The notes beneath the pieces were generated by a model. It was not told where the DNA came from and ran no database searches. It was given only the letters and a program-made list of their open reading frames with translations. From Singulisphaera sp. GP187 (lineage in GTDB: Bacteria; Planctomycetota; Planctomycetia; Gemmatales; Gemmataceae): 50,895 nt of DNA. The translations under genes and the position numbers were made by a program. Location of the stretch: assembly GCA_945861245.1 (NCBI GenBank), contig CAMAUE010000021.1, forward strand, positions 1-50,895, given 5' to 3'. Below are positions 7,116 to 15,226 of this stretch, one piece after another; position 1 is the first letter of the stretch, and the number at the start of each line of letters is the position of its first letter.

Positions 7116-9731
7116 TTACTCCGCGTCGAGTTTCGTGAGGAACAGGTCATAGTCGCGGATATGGCCTTGTAGCGTTGCGTTCAGATCGCGGACGTTTTTC
7201 TGGAACGTCTCGATCTGCTTGTCCTGAGCGACGAACTTTTCGAGAGCCGTCTTGTAGTGCTCGGAACTCATCGGGATGATCTTCAGGTTCTCCCGCACGC
7301 GGTTGTGATCGCCGGTGACGATGGTCAATTGCTTCTCGACCTCGGCGATCTGTTTCTGCGTTTCGACGATCTTCGCTTGCATGCTGATCGCCTTGGTGAA
7401 CGCGGCTTTCACGTCGGCACTGACGATGACGTTGTTCATGTAAGCGCGAAGCGTCACCTCGTTCAGGGTCTTGAGCAACTGTCCGCCTTCGGAGTGGGTG
7501 CGTTCCTCTCGGACGGCCTTGTTGCCCGTCTTGCCTTTGCCGATATCGAGCTTGAAGCGGAAGACATCCGGTCCTGGGATCGGGTCGTTCTTGTCGTCGA
7601 GCCGAGTCCAACCCGGACGGACGACGTGATCGACAGTGAAGCTGCGATCGACATCGGACAGATTTTGGACGTAGACCGCCTTGGTTTCGCGCGTCTTGTA
7701 GGTCGGGACCACGAAGCCCTTGTTGATACGCAGGCCGATGAGTTTGTTCAGATCCACCGCCGTCTCGATGCGAACGTTGATGCCCGCAGCGACGGCGTAG
7801 GACTGTGCGCCGCCGAGATTATCGACGCGCGGCATGTCTTCGATCACGTCATGCGAGATGCTCTTGCCCGCGGGAACCGAGACCATGAAGCGGTAGAGAT
7901 CGCGGGTCTGCTCGGCCGGTTTCTTTGGCTCGAACAGTTTCCACTCCGAGCGAATCGGGTGTTCGAGGATCAGCATACGATCGTGCGTCGAGCGGTTCTT
8001 GATCGAATAGGTCTTCGTTTGGCGAATGAAATAGCGAGCGCTGAACTCGCCGGAGCCGATGCGGAAGATCATGTCGGGGCTGGGCGATTGTTTGGTTTCG
8101 GTCTTGACCTCGGTGCCCTGGTCGAGGGCGTAGCTTAGCAGGCGCGTCTCGTTGGGCTGCACGTCGAGGATGCGGGTATCGCCGCCGAAGATGCCGCCGT
8201 CGTACACTGTGATCGGGCCTTGCGTGAGCGGTTGGCCCGAGGTGTTCTTGAGCTTGAGGCCCAAAAGCGGGAACTTGGCGTGCGTCGCTTCGTTGTAGAT
8301 GCTGACCTTGAGACCTTCGATCGACTGGTCGAGGATCGGCAACATCGCTGACTTCTGGCGAGGCAACGTGATTTTCTGGTCGATGGCGTATTGGAAGTAA
8401 TCGCCCACTTCGTCCGCACTGGCAACCGACTGGATGCCTTCCTTGAAATTGAAACCGGCGATGGCGCTGCCTTTCTTCTTCGCTTCGTTAATCACGACGC
8501 CCTGCTCCTGCCGACGGCGTTGCAGTTCGTCAAACGACAGCTTGTTGGCATCGCGAGCGCGATCCTGAGCGGCATTTTCGAGATTGCGGAAATTCTGTTG
8601 CTGTTGGAACGCGTTCTGGGCCAACTTCGCGTCGGCCTTTTGACCGGGCATCATCGGAGCGCCGGGAGCGAAATTACCGAAGCCCGGCTGGGGCATCTGC
8701 TGATCCATCGCTGCTTTGACGGCCTTAGCCGCGAGTTCCTCGCCACCCATCGCGCCGCTGTAAACCGGCGGACGCAGCGAGGCGAACATTTCCGGCTCCA
8801 CGGTCGGGCGCGGAATGTAAATTGGGTCGTACAGGTTCATTTTGAACGAGATCGGTTTGCCGGAAACGAGGAACATCTTCACGTCGTTCCAGTCGTCGTC
8901 GGAAGTGTTTTCGACAAGCGCCCAGCCTTGCAGGAAGACCTTGTTGTTGTTGTCGATGCGGAGGCGATAGCTGGTTTTCCAGATGGGGCGTTCGACGACA
9001 TAGCCGACGCGAACGTCGCGCTTGCCTTCGCCGTTGAAGCCGACGCTGACGGTTTTCTTCTGCGTGTCATGTGATGAGGCTAGCACGCTGAGCGCCCGCT
9101 GAAGTTCGCTTTCGAGCGTCGGGTTCTGGAAGCGGACCGAGACGACCTGGTCCATCGGAATCGCTTGCAAGCCGGTGCTGGTATTGAGCGTCACGAACTC
9201 GGCGTCGATGACTTGGTCCTTGCCGCCGGGAATTTTCTTGGTCTCCATGCCGACGATCATGCCCGTGATTTTGACAGCGGCTTCCTTCTTGTCGGTGCGG
9301 GTGATTTCGATCTTCTCGCCACGGGCCTGGTTCAAGATTTGGCCAAACGTCGGGTTGGTGGTGAGGTCAAGTGCGAAGCTGCGGAGAATCTTGTCGATCG
9401 GGTCGGAAGAGTCGTAGTTGACGGTGCCGATGCGGCCCTTGGAATCCTGCAGCACAAGGCTCTTGAGGAGGTCGTTGATATCGCCAACGGGGAACGAAAG
9501 CTGGATGCGTACGTTGCCGTCGATTTCCCCTTCGCGTTGGAAGTAGCCGACACCGCTGTTGAATAGGACGACCTGCTTGATCGGGAGCGTATCGGCGCCT
9601 TTGACGCCTTTGCCGCCGATGACGTTGGTCGTATCCGCGTTGACGTTGGAAAGATAAGTGTAACTGGCGACGCCAAGGCCGAATATGCCAAGCAGCGAGG
9701 CGGAGAGCCAGGCCCATCTGCGATTGTTCAT
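7116..9731 (-). CDS. Large membrane-anchored or secreted DUF4139-like protein
   Basis: 871 residues. The start at 9731 has GGGAG 6 bases upstream; the longer frame start at 9758 lacks support. Seen: N-terminal hydrophobic segment (WAWLSASLLGIFGLGVASY), a beta-rich N-terminal domain (VVLFNSGVGYFQREGEI), then VERPIWKTSYRLR and VENTSDDDWNDV, which match the YxVxxPxWxPxY and NxTGEDW blocks of DUF4139 proteins. Next comes a Q/M/P/G-rich low-complexity stretch, a second beta-rich half, and a C-terminal coiled coil of about 90 residues. Function unknown. It is the last gene after the MacAB-like exporter on the same strand, 220 bases after the permease and separated from it by a family B palindrome. 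It could be an exporter partner, but that is inference from order only. Confidence 0.7.
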   Translation of the reverse strand: MNNRRWAWLSASLLGIFGLGVASYTYLSNVNADTTNVIGGKGVKGADTLPIKQVVLFNSGVGYFQREGEIDGNVRIQLSFPVGDINDLLKSLVLQDSKGRIGTVNYDSSDPIDKILRSFALDLTTNPTFGQILNQARGEKIEITRTDKKEAAVKITGMIVGMETKKIPGGKDQVIDAEFVTLNTSTGLQAIPMDQVVSVRFQNPTLESELQRALSVLASSHDTQKKTVSVGFNGEGKRDVRVGYVVERPIWKTSYRLRIDNNNKVFLQGWALVENTSDDDWNDVKMFLVSGKPISFKMNLYDPIYIPRPTVEPEMFASLRPPVYSGAMGGEELAAKAVKAAMDQQMPQPGFGNFAPGAPMMPGQKADAKLAQNAFQQQQNFRNLENAAQDRARDANKLSFDELQRRRQEQGVVINEAKKKGSAIAGFNFKEGIQSVASADEVGDYFQYAIDQKITLPRQKSAMLPILDQSIEGLKVSIYNEATHAKFPLLGLKLKNTSGQPLTQGPITVYDGGIFGGDTRILDVQPNETRLLSYALDQGTEVKTETKQSPSPDMIFRIGSGEFSARYFIRQTKTYSIKNRSTHDRMLILEHPIRSEWKLFEPKKPAEQTRDLYRFMVSVPAGKSISHDVIEDMPRVDNLGGAQSYAVAAGINVRIETAVDLNKLIGLRINKGFVVPTYKTRETKAVYVQNLSDVDRSFTVDHVVRPGWTRLDDKNDPIPGPDVFRFKLDIGKGKTGNKAVREERTHSEGGQLLKTLNEVTLRAYMNNVIVSADVKAAFTKAISMQAKIVETQKQIAEVEKQLTIVTGDHNRVRENLKIIPMSSEHYKTALEKFVAQDKQIETFQKNVRDLNATLQGHIRDYDLFLTKLDAE

Positions 9732-9881
9732 AACGATCTCCCGAATGTTAAGAGGCAATGGTGAGCGCGACTAGCCAAAATCACGCAATTTTGCCGAGCT
9801 GGTAAGGTTGGGTGGTTGAATGTATACGAAATGAAGACGAATTGGAAGAGGGATTGGATTGCGGGGGGAGAAAAATACCCC

Positions 9882-9947
9882 GTTTAGCCGCAACGCGCCA
9901 GCGGAGCGCGACCGCCACCGCACTCCGCTGGCGCGTCGCGGCTAAAC
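9882..9947. repeat. Family B palindrome, variant B2
   Basis: Termini GTTTAGCCGC and GCGGCTAAAC as in the other B copies, but the inner arms differ (AACGCGCCAGCGGAG / CTCCGCTGGCGCGT). It begins 3 bases after the stop codon of the permease gene, read on the minus strand. Confidence 0.85.
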
Positions 9948-9950
9948 AAA

Positions 9951-11162
9951 CTACTCGTACCGCAGCGCTTCGATCGGGTCGAGCCGCGAGGCCTTGAGTG
10001 CGGGATAGTAGCCGAAGAAGACGCCGACGCCGCCGGAGACGGCGAAGGAAAGCAGGACCATCGAATAGTCGATGAAGATCGGCCACTTGGCGACCCAGGC
10101 AAGCGCGGTGGCGGCGCCGATGCCGAGCGTGATGCCGATCACACCGCCCAACAATGACAGTACGACGGCCTCGATGAGAAACTGCGTCAGGATATCGCTC
10201 GGCGTCGCCCCGATCGCCATACGGATGCCGATCTCGCGGGTGCGTTCGGTGACGGAGACGAGCATGATGTTCATGATGCCGATGCCGCCGACGAAGAGCG
10301 AGATCGAGGCGATGATGCCGATCAGGAACTGCATGGTACGCGTCATGACGACGGCGATCTCGGCCATTTCTTGAACGCTGGAGACATCGAAATCTTCCAG
10401 CCCCTTCTTCACTCTGCGTTTCTCGCGCAGGATGCGGGATATTTCTTCTTTGGTCCGTTCGAGCCGATCGACGCTTTCCACCGACGTGAGCAACATGCTC
10501 AGGCTCTCGATTCCGACGAGTTTGCGCTGGAGCGTGTTGAGGGGAATGAAGATTTGATCGTCCTGATCGCCGCCGATGGGCGATCGGCCTTTGCCTTCGA
10601 GCACGCCGATGACGCGCAGTTGGAGGCTATCGACGCGAACGATTTGGCCAACGGGGTTGAGCATGTCGGGGAAGAGCTTATCGCGCACGGTTTGGCCGAT
10701 CACGCAGAAGCCGGCTTGTTTCTTCAGATCCTCTTCGGTCAGGAATCGGCCATATTGCAAGACCCAGGTGCGCACTTTCTGCATGTCGGGGCTGGTGCCG
10801 ACGACCATGGTGACGCAGTTGCGCGTGCGTGTCGAAACGGGGCGGATGGTCGCTTGCACCTCGGCCAAGCCCAGGGTTTGATTGCGGAGTTGCTTGCGGA
10901 GAGTCGATGCTTCGTCGTTGGTGAGCGGCTTGATGTCGGCGAGCGTGCCGTTCTGCGTGCGTGAGCCGGCCCGAATGATGATGAGCGTCTTGCCGACGTT
11001 GTCGAGCCGTTCGTCGAGTTTTTGGCGAGCGCCTCCGGCAGCGGAGACCATGGAGATAACCGCCCCGGTGCCGATGATGATGCCGAGGCTGGTCAGCGTC
11101 GATCGTCCTTTGTGCAGGATGAGCGCGTTGATCGACATGTTGAAGGCGGTGAGTAGGTTCAT
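9951..11162 (-). CDS. MacB-type ABC transporter permease (FtsX superfamily)
   Basis: 403 residues, the permease half only; MacB itself fuses ATPase and permease, here they are separate genes. Seen: first TM near residues 22-45 (LTSLGIIIGTGAVISMVSAAGG), a MacB-type periplasmic domain, then three TMs from about residue 285 (FLIGIIASISLFVGGIGIMN; the coupling region with TREIGIRMAIGA; a last TM pair), ending LKASRLDPIEALRYE, the typical FtsX C-terminus. The ATG has GGGAG upstream. Such permeases work with an adaptor and outer-membrane partner to expel peptides, antibiotics or lipoproteins by mechanotransmission. Upstream are its ATPase and adaptor. Substrate unknown. Confidence 0.9.
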   Translation of the reverse strand: MNLLTAFNMSINALILHKGRSTLTSLGIIIGTGAVISMVSAAGGARQKLDERLDNVGKTLIIIRAGSRTQNGTLADIKPLTNDEASTLRKQLRNQTLGLAEVQATIRPVSTRTRNCVTMVVGTSPDMQKVRTWVLQYGRFLTEEDLKKQAGFCVIGQTVRDKLFPDMLNPVGQIVRVDSLQLRVIGVLEGKGRSPIGGDQDDQIFIPLNTLQRKLVGIESLSMLLTSVESVDRLERTKEEISRILREKRRVKKGLEDFDVSSVQEMAEIAVVMTRTMQFLIGIIASISLFVGGIGIMNIMLVSVTERTREIGIRMAIGATPSDILTQFLIEAVVLSLLGGVIGITLGIGAATALAWVAKWPIFIDYSMVLLSFAVSGGVGVFFGYYPALKASRLDPIEALRYE

Positions 11163-11178
11163 GGCGTCATCTCTCCCA

Positions 11179-11239
11179 CCGCTTGCGGCTTAGCGCTCAC
11201 GTAGCACATGGCATGCGTTGAGCGCTAAGCCGCAAGCGG
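11179..11239. repeat. Family A palindrome, copy 2
   Basis: Arms CCGCTTGCGGCTTAGCGCTCA and TGAGCGCTAAGCCGCAAGCGG (21 bases each, perfect), 19-base centre. It fills the gap between the ATPase stop and permease start in the exporter operon. Confidence 0.9.
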
Positions 11240-11244
11240 AAACA

Positions 11245-11958
11245 TCACCCCGCCAGCATTACGCTGCTGGCGTCTTTGCGGAAGTCGTGGGCGATTAGGC
11301 CGTCGCGCACGGTGATCTGGCGTGGGGCGCTCTCGGCCACGGCGATGTCGTGGGTCACCAGCACGATCGTCTGGCCCAGCTCGCGGTTCAAGCGGTGGAA
11401 CTCCGCCAAAATCTCCTGGCCCGTCTTTGTGTCGAGATTTCCCGTCGGTTCGTCGGCAAACAGAATCTGCGGGCGATTGACGAGGGCCCGCGCGATGGCC
11501 ACGCGCTGCTGCTGACCGCCCGACATCTGGTTCGGCAGATGGTGCGACCTGCCCTTCAAGCCAACGAGGTCGAGCATTTCCAGCGAGCGTGCTTTGCGGT
11601 CCGCAGGGGTCGCGTTCGCATAGAGCAAGGGCAGTTCAACGTTCTCGATGGCGCTCATGCGTTTGAGTAGATTGAACCCCTGAAAGACGAAACCCAATTT
11701 GCGATTGCGCATGACAGCGAGCGACGCCTTCGACATGCGCTGCACATTTTCTCCATCGAGATAATATTCGCCTGTCGTCGGCCGATCGAGGCAGCCGAGG
11801 ATGTTCATAAGCGTCGATTTGCCGGACCCGCTCGAACCGCGAATGGTGACAAACTCGCCGCTCTGAATCGTGAGCGAAACGCCGCGAAGCGCCTTCACTT
11901 CAGCGGCGCCGCTGTCGTAGGTTTTCGTGACATCCGCCAATTCGATGACGATACGCAT
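11245..11958 (-). CDS. ABC transporter ATP-binding protein, MacB/LolD type
   Basis: 237 residues, normal length. All ABC ATPase motifs are present: Walker A GSSGSGKST, signature MSGGQQQRVAIARAL, Walker B ILFADEPTGNLD and the H-loop THD. The ENVELPLLYANATPADRK segment is typical of the LolD/MacB exporter subfamily. It would power the permease encoded next on the same strand. The ATG follows GGATGG by 4 bases. Family A palindromes flank the gene on both sides. Confidence 0.93.
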   Translation of the reverse strand: MRIVIELADVTKTYDSGAAEVKALRGVSLTIQSGEFVTIRGSSGSGKSTLMNILGCLDRPTTGEYYLDGENVQRMSKASLAVMRNRKLGFVFQGFNLLKRMSAIENVELPLLYANATPADRKARSLEMLDLVGLKGRSHHLPNQMSGGQQQRVAIARALVNRPQILFADEPTGNLDTKTGQEILAEFHRLNRELGQTIVLVTHDIAVAESAPRQITVRDGLIAHDFRKDASSVMLAG

Positions 11959-11985
11959 GGTTCCATCCTTGGACTCGCGGGCGTT

Positions 11986-12043
11986 TTCCGCTTGCGGCTT
12001 AGCGCTCGCATGACGCGCAGTGAGCGCTAAGCCGCAAGCGGAA
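11986..12043. repeat. Family A palindrome, copy 3
   Basis: Arms TTCCGCTTGCGGCTTAGCGCTC and GAGCGCTAAGCCGCAAGCGGAA (22 bases each, perfect), 14-base centre. It lies between adaptor stop and ATPase start. Confidence 0.9.
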
Positions 12044-12063
12044 ATTCGAATAATTCTATGTTC

Positions 12064-13395
12064 TTAGATTTTCACATTCGCCGGCTGATCGAAGATTCCC
12101 GGCGGTCGCGAGGGCGGAGCATCGATGATGACACGTAGCGGCCCCGTCGGCTCGGTGCCGGGTTCCCACTCGAGTATCTCGTTGCCTTCGCTATCTTTCA
12201 ATCCCAATTCGCCATTCTTTTTACCACTGAGTCGCACGAATGTCGGGTGCGCCCGCTTGGCATTCACATCCCAGGTCCACAGGGCACGCCAATCTTCGTG
12301 GTCGGGCCGGCGTTTCCATTCTTCCAACCTCGCCTTGGCGGCGGCGTCCTGATACGCGGGTTCAAGCTTAAAGTTCAGTGCATCGACGGGGATTCGCCAG
12401 GCGTCCTTTGCTTCACGGCGGATAATATCGACTGACATGGTCATGCCGGGCCGCAACAGCCAATCCTTCGTCATCGGGTCCTTTCGGTTTTTGACTTCGA
12501 CGATGGCGTCGTAATAAACCGCCGGCTTCGTCATCGTCGCCATGGGGCGAATACGCATCACTTGGCCGGTAAATACCTCTTCCTCCTCATCGCGATAGTT
12601 TTTGACGAGGAACGAGACCGTCAGCCCTTCGCGAATCTTGTTGATATCGCCTTCGACGACCTGAGTGTGGACCTCGACGGTCTCAAGACTTCCCGCGAGC
12701 GTGAAGAGCGGACCGCTCTGGGGGCCGACCATCTGCCCTTCGTGAATCTTGCGATCGAGCACCTGGAACTTGCGTTCGCCAGACGTGCCGGGCGTTTTGA
12801 TTTTCGTCATGTCGAGAGCCAGCGTTGCCTCGCGAAGAGCGGTGTTGGCGGCTTTCCTCTTGGCATCGGCGACCTCGATGCCCGCCTTGGCGACCCTGAT
12901 ACCGGCCAGTGAAGTTTGATGCTGGGCCTCGGCAAGCTCGCGGTCGGTGCGGAAGGCAGGAGCCGCTTTCGCGGTTTCCATCTGAATCTTCAGATTTCGC
13001 GACGCCGCCTCGCAAGCCGCATCGGCCTGGGCAAGGGCCGACTCGGCTTGCATATATGCCGCCTGCGCCATCTGCACGTTGTTCTTGGCTTCTTCGACCT
13101 TAAGGTTGATCCTGCGATCATCGAGCCTGGCCAGATCCTTGTGTTCGCCCATCGTATCGCCGATACTAACGTGAATCTTCGCGATTATCCCCGGCATCTC
13201 TGCAGAGACGATGATGATCTCGCTCGGTTCGACGAAGCCAGTCGCGCTGACGATGTCGCGAATCGTCACACGGCGAACCTCGTTGAACTTCAGCGACTTC
13301 TCCGACAGATGCTGCGGCCCTGAGTTATTGACGTACCAGTAACCTCCGCCGCCGACTGCACATGTCAGCAACACCAGCGTCAATATTTTTTTCAT
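12064..13395 (-). CDS. HlyD/MacA-family periplasmic adaptor subunit
   Basis: 443 residues. N-terminal membrane anchor (ILTLVLLTCAVGGGGYWYV), then a lipoyl-like half-motif (VSAEMPGIIAKIHVSIGD), an alanine-rich alpha-hairpin of about 110 residues, the second lipoyl half (LDRKIHEGQMVGPQSGPLF), and beta-barrel and membrane-proximal regions (RPGMTMSVDIIRREAKD). This is the domain order of MacA-like adaptors, which link an inner-membrane ABC exporter to the outer membrane. It is the first gene of the adaptor-ATPase-permease cluster on the minus strand. The region upstream (13396-14033) probably holds its promoter. An unusually long C-terminal tail after the membrane-proximal domain (WDVNAKRAHPTFVRLSG) is also seen. 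Confidence 0.88.
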   Translation of the reverse strand: MKKILTLVLLTCAVGGGGYWYVNNSGPQHLSEKSLKFNEVRRVTIRDIVSATGFVEPSEIIIVSAEMPGIIAKIHVSIGDTMGEHKDLARLDDRRINLKVEEAKNNVQMAQAAYMQAESALAQADAACEAASRNLKIQMETAKAAPAFRTDRELAEAQHQTSLAGIRVAKAGIEVADAKRKAANTALREATLALDMTKIKTPGTSGERKFQVLDRKIHEGQMVGPQSGPLFTLAGSLETVEVHTQVVEGDINKIREGLTVSFLVKNYRDEEEEVFTGQVMRIRPMATMTKPAVYYDAIVEVKNRKDPMTKDWLLRPGMTMSVDIIRREAKDAWRIPVDALNFKLEPAYQDAAAKARLEEWKRRPDHEDWRALWTWDVNAKRAHPTFVRLSGKKNGELGLKDSEGNEILEWEPGTEPTGPLRVIIDAPPSRPPGIFDQPANVKI

Positions 13396-13913
13396 GGTGT
13401 TGAACCCTTATTTTGATAAACGCTCGCAGTGGAGCGCTCGGACTTTCCAACGCGAGCGTCAATCGGAAGAAACCGGGATTTCGCAGCAGCGTCAAACCAT
13501 CCCCGACACTACATCATCGCCCAGTTCCGTCCGGCATTCCCACCCGTCCACGACAGAATGGCATCCCGCATGGTTCGTGCAACCCGTCCGTTCGGCGCAA
13601 TCGATACAATCGACAAACCCGAACTGACAAGCAAGGAAGCCTAGGTGGCCGGGGACAACCAGATAACAATGTGTCAACTCAAGCAAACCGCTGAGGGCGG
13701 AGCACTATTCGCTGAAACCATCATCATCAGGTCTTTTTTATGGTGTTTACTTTCTATTGTCCTCCGCGATCGGATCGAGTCGGATCGAATCCTGAAATGC
13801 CGTGGCGACGGCGACCTACGTAAACTTCCGCAAGTTTCCGCCTTGACCTGAGCGATCCATCACCTTATAAGGAAGGTGTGTTTCGATTGACGCCTGTTTC
13901 CTCGCTCATCTCT
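13396..13913. other. Intergenic region, divergent, no gene seen
   Basis: About 520 bases between the divergent exporter adaptor gene and the gene at 14034. Short open frames exist on both strands but none has a ribosome site together with a protein-like sequence. It probably contains promoters for both directions; no convincing boxes could be picked. Confidence 0.4.
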
Positions 13914-13930
13914 GACGCCGCCGACAAAAG

Positions 13931-13991
13931 TACGAGCCGGAAGCGTAAGCGACGGATTTCTCCAGTCCGTCGCTTACGCTTCCGGCTCGTA
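13931..13991. repeat. Family C palindrome, nested in a larger inverted repeat
   Basis: Core arms TACGAGCCGGAAGCGTAAGC and GCTTACGCTTCCGGCTCGTA. It is flanked by a second inverted pair containing CCGACAAAAG (13921-13930) and CTTTTGTCGG (13998-14007), so the whole imperfect palindrome spans about 13914-14014 and ends 20 bases before the next start. Confidence 0.85.
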
Positions 13992-14033
13992 AAGCGACTT
14001 TTGTCGGTCGCGTCATCTCTGAGAAAGAAATCG

Positions 14034-14831
14034 ATGCTTGGCTGCCTCAAAAAAGTCCGACTCTGCACGCCGCTGCTGCTCATCGTGCTTGGTTTGGCGA
14101 CGATCGTGGGAATTATGCCCGCTCAGGGCACACGTAATTTCAACGAACGTGAAGCACCAGCGCAACGGTCCCTCCTTGACAAGGACAACCTTATCTGGGC
14201 CATGGACGTGCGGTTCAAGGATCCGCGCATCATCAAGGTCAACCTCCCGACTCGCGGCGATCGCCTTTGTTGGTACGTTTGGTATCAACTTGTCAATCGG
14301 TCCGGTAAGCCGCAAGAGGTGTCGCCGTATTTCGAGATCGTGACGTTGGACAACCCAGGGATTTACCGCGACGAAATTCTGATCACTGCCGAGGAGATGA
14401 TTCGGAAGATCGAGGATCCGACAGGCTATCAAGATATCAAGAACACAGTCATCATCTCAAAATTTGCGATTCCCGCGTCGAAGCCGGTGGACGAGGCGTT
14501 TCCGCGGCCGATCACGGGTGTGGCGATTTGGGATGCCGGGCCGGCCGATCCGAAGAAACGTGATCCGCTCTACAAAGAGTTGGCCGACACGACGCGGTTT
14601 AGCATCTTTGTCCGCGGTATCAGCAACGGTTCCGTTGAAGTCGACGCCCTAACGCCTGGGTTACGACAGATTACGCAATACAAAACATTGCAGCTGAATT
14701 TTAAGCGCAAAGGCGATCGTTTTTCGCTCGATTCACGCGATATCGAATTTGTCTCACCGCCCCAGTGGATTTATCGGGCGGCGACTCGTACAATTGCTAA
14801 ACCTCAAAAGGTTGAGGACAAACAGAACTGA
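14034..14831 (+). CDS. Secreted or membrane-anchored hypothetical protein
   Basis: 265 residues. The start at 14034 (MLGCLKKVRLC) is preferred, with GAGAAAG upstream; a longer frame from 13878 runs through the family C palindrome and gives the artificial SRKRKRR peptide. N-terminal hydrophobic segment (LLLIVLGLATIVGIMPAQG), probably a signal peptide. The mature part is beta-rich with aromatic WYVWYQLVNRSGK and GVAIWDAGPADPKKRDP. I do not recognise a family; similar secreted proteins seem usual in planctomycetes. It is followed after 90 bases, across a family B palindrome, by rpmA. Confidence 0.7.
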   Translation: MLGCLKKVRLCTPLLLIVLGLATIVGIMPAQGTRNFNEREAPAQRSLLDKDNLIWAMDVRFKDPRIIKVNLPTRGDRLCWYVWYQLVNRSGKPQEVSPYFEIVTLDNPGIYRDEILITAEEMIRKIEDPTGYQDIKNTVIISKFAIPASKPVDEAFPRPITGVAIWDAGPADPKKRDPLYKELADTTRFSIFVRGISNGSVEVDALTPGLRQITQYKTLQLNFKRKGDRFSLDSRDIEFVSPPQWIYRAATRTIAKPQKVEDKQN

Positions 14832-14835
14832 AACT

Positions 14836-14896
14836 GTTTAGCCGCTCGCCTTTGGCGAGCGCGAATGTCGCGCTCCCCAAAGGCGAGCGACTAAAC
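14836..14896. repeat. Family B palindrome, copy 1
   Basis: Arms start GTTTAGCCGCTCGCCTTTGG and end AGGCGAGCGACTAAAC; one arm has single changes. It starts 4 bases after the stop of the upstream gene and ends 25 bases before the rpmA ATG. Confidence 0.9.
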
Positions 14897-14921
14897 GATT
14901 TGCAACGAAAAAGGCAGAAAA

Positions 14922-15179
14922 ATGGCACATAAGAAAGGCCAAGGCTCATCCCGCAACGGCCGCGATTCCAATGCGAAACGTCTCGGCATTAAAGCCTACG
15001 GCGGAGAAACGGTTTCCGCTGGCAGCATTATCGTCCGTCAACGCGGCACCAGATTTCATCCCGGCCGCAACGTCGGCATGGGCCGTGATCATACCCTATT
15101 CGCTCTCGTCGATGGCAAGGTCGAGTTCCAAAGCAACGGCAAACGCATCGCCATCGTCGAAAGCCCGCCGCAAGCGTAA
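14922..15179 (+). CDS. rpmA: 50S ribosomal protein L27
   Basis: 85 residues, normal length. Seen: [36 protein letters not shown] and [14 protein letters not shown], all diagnostic of L27. L27 sits at the peptidyl-transferase centre, and its N-terminus reaches the tRNA ends. The start leaves MAHKKG directly, without the cleavable extension known in Firmicutes. rpmA normally follows rplU (L21); here the upstream gene is a secreted hypothetical and no L21 is in the window. The ATG has AAGG 7 bases upstream. A family E hairpin starts 11 bases after the stop and probably serves as terminator. Confidence 0.98.
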   Translation: MAHKKGQGSSRNGRDSNAKRLGIKAYGGETVSAGSIIVRQRGTRFHPGRNVGMGRDHTLFALVDGKVEFQSNGKRIAIVESPPQA

Positions 15180-15190
15180 ATTCCAGCAAA

Positions 15191-15222
15191 GCCCAAGGGT
15201 GAGGTACTCCGAACCTTTGGGC
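15191..15222. terminator. Family E hairpin, copy 2, likely rpmA terminator
   Basis: Stem GCCCAAGGGT / AACCTTTGGGC with loop GAGGTACTCCGA, followed on the plus strand by TTTCTT. It lies in the 47-base gap between convergent rpmA and the methyltransferase gene. The same stem-loop is found at two other places, so it is a repeat used as a terminator rather than a unique site. Confidence 0.6.
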
Positions 15223-15226
15223 TTTC

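Noticed and set aside
13878-14033. Upstream extension of the gene at 14034 beginning MFRLTPVSS
   Set aside because: The extension is the translated family C palindrome; a better start lies at 14034.
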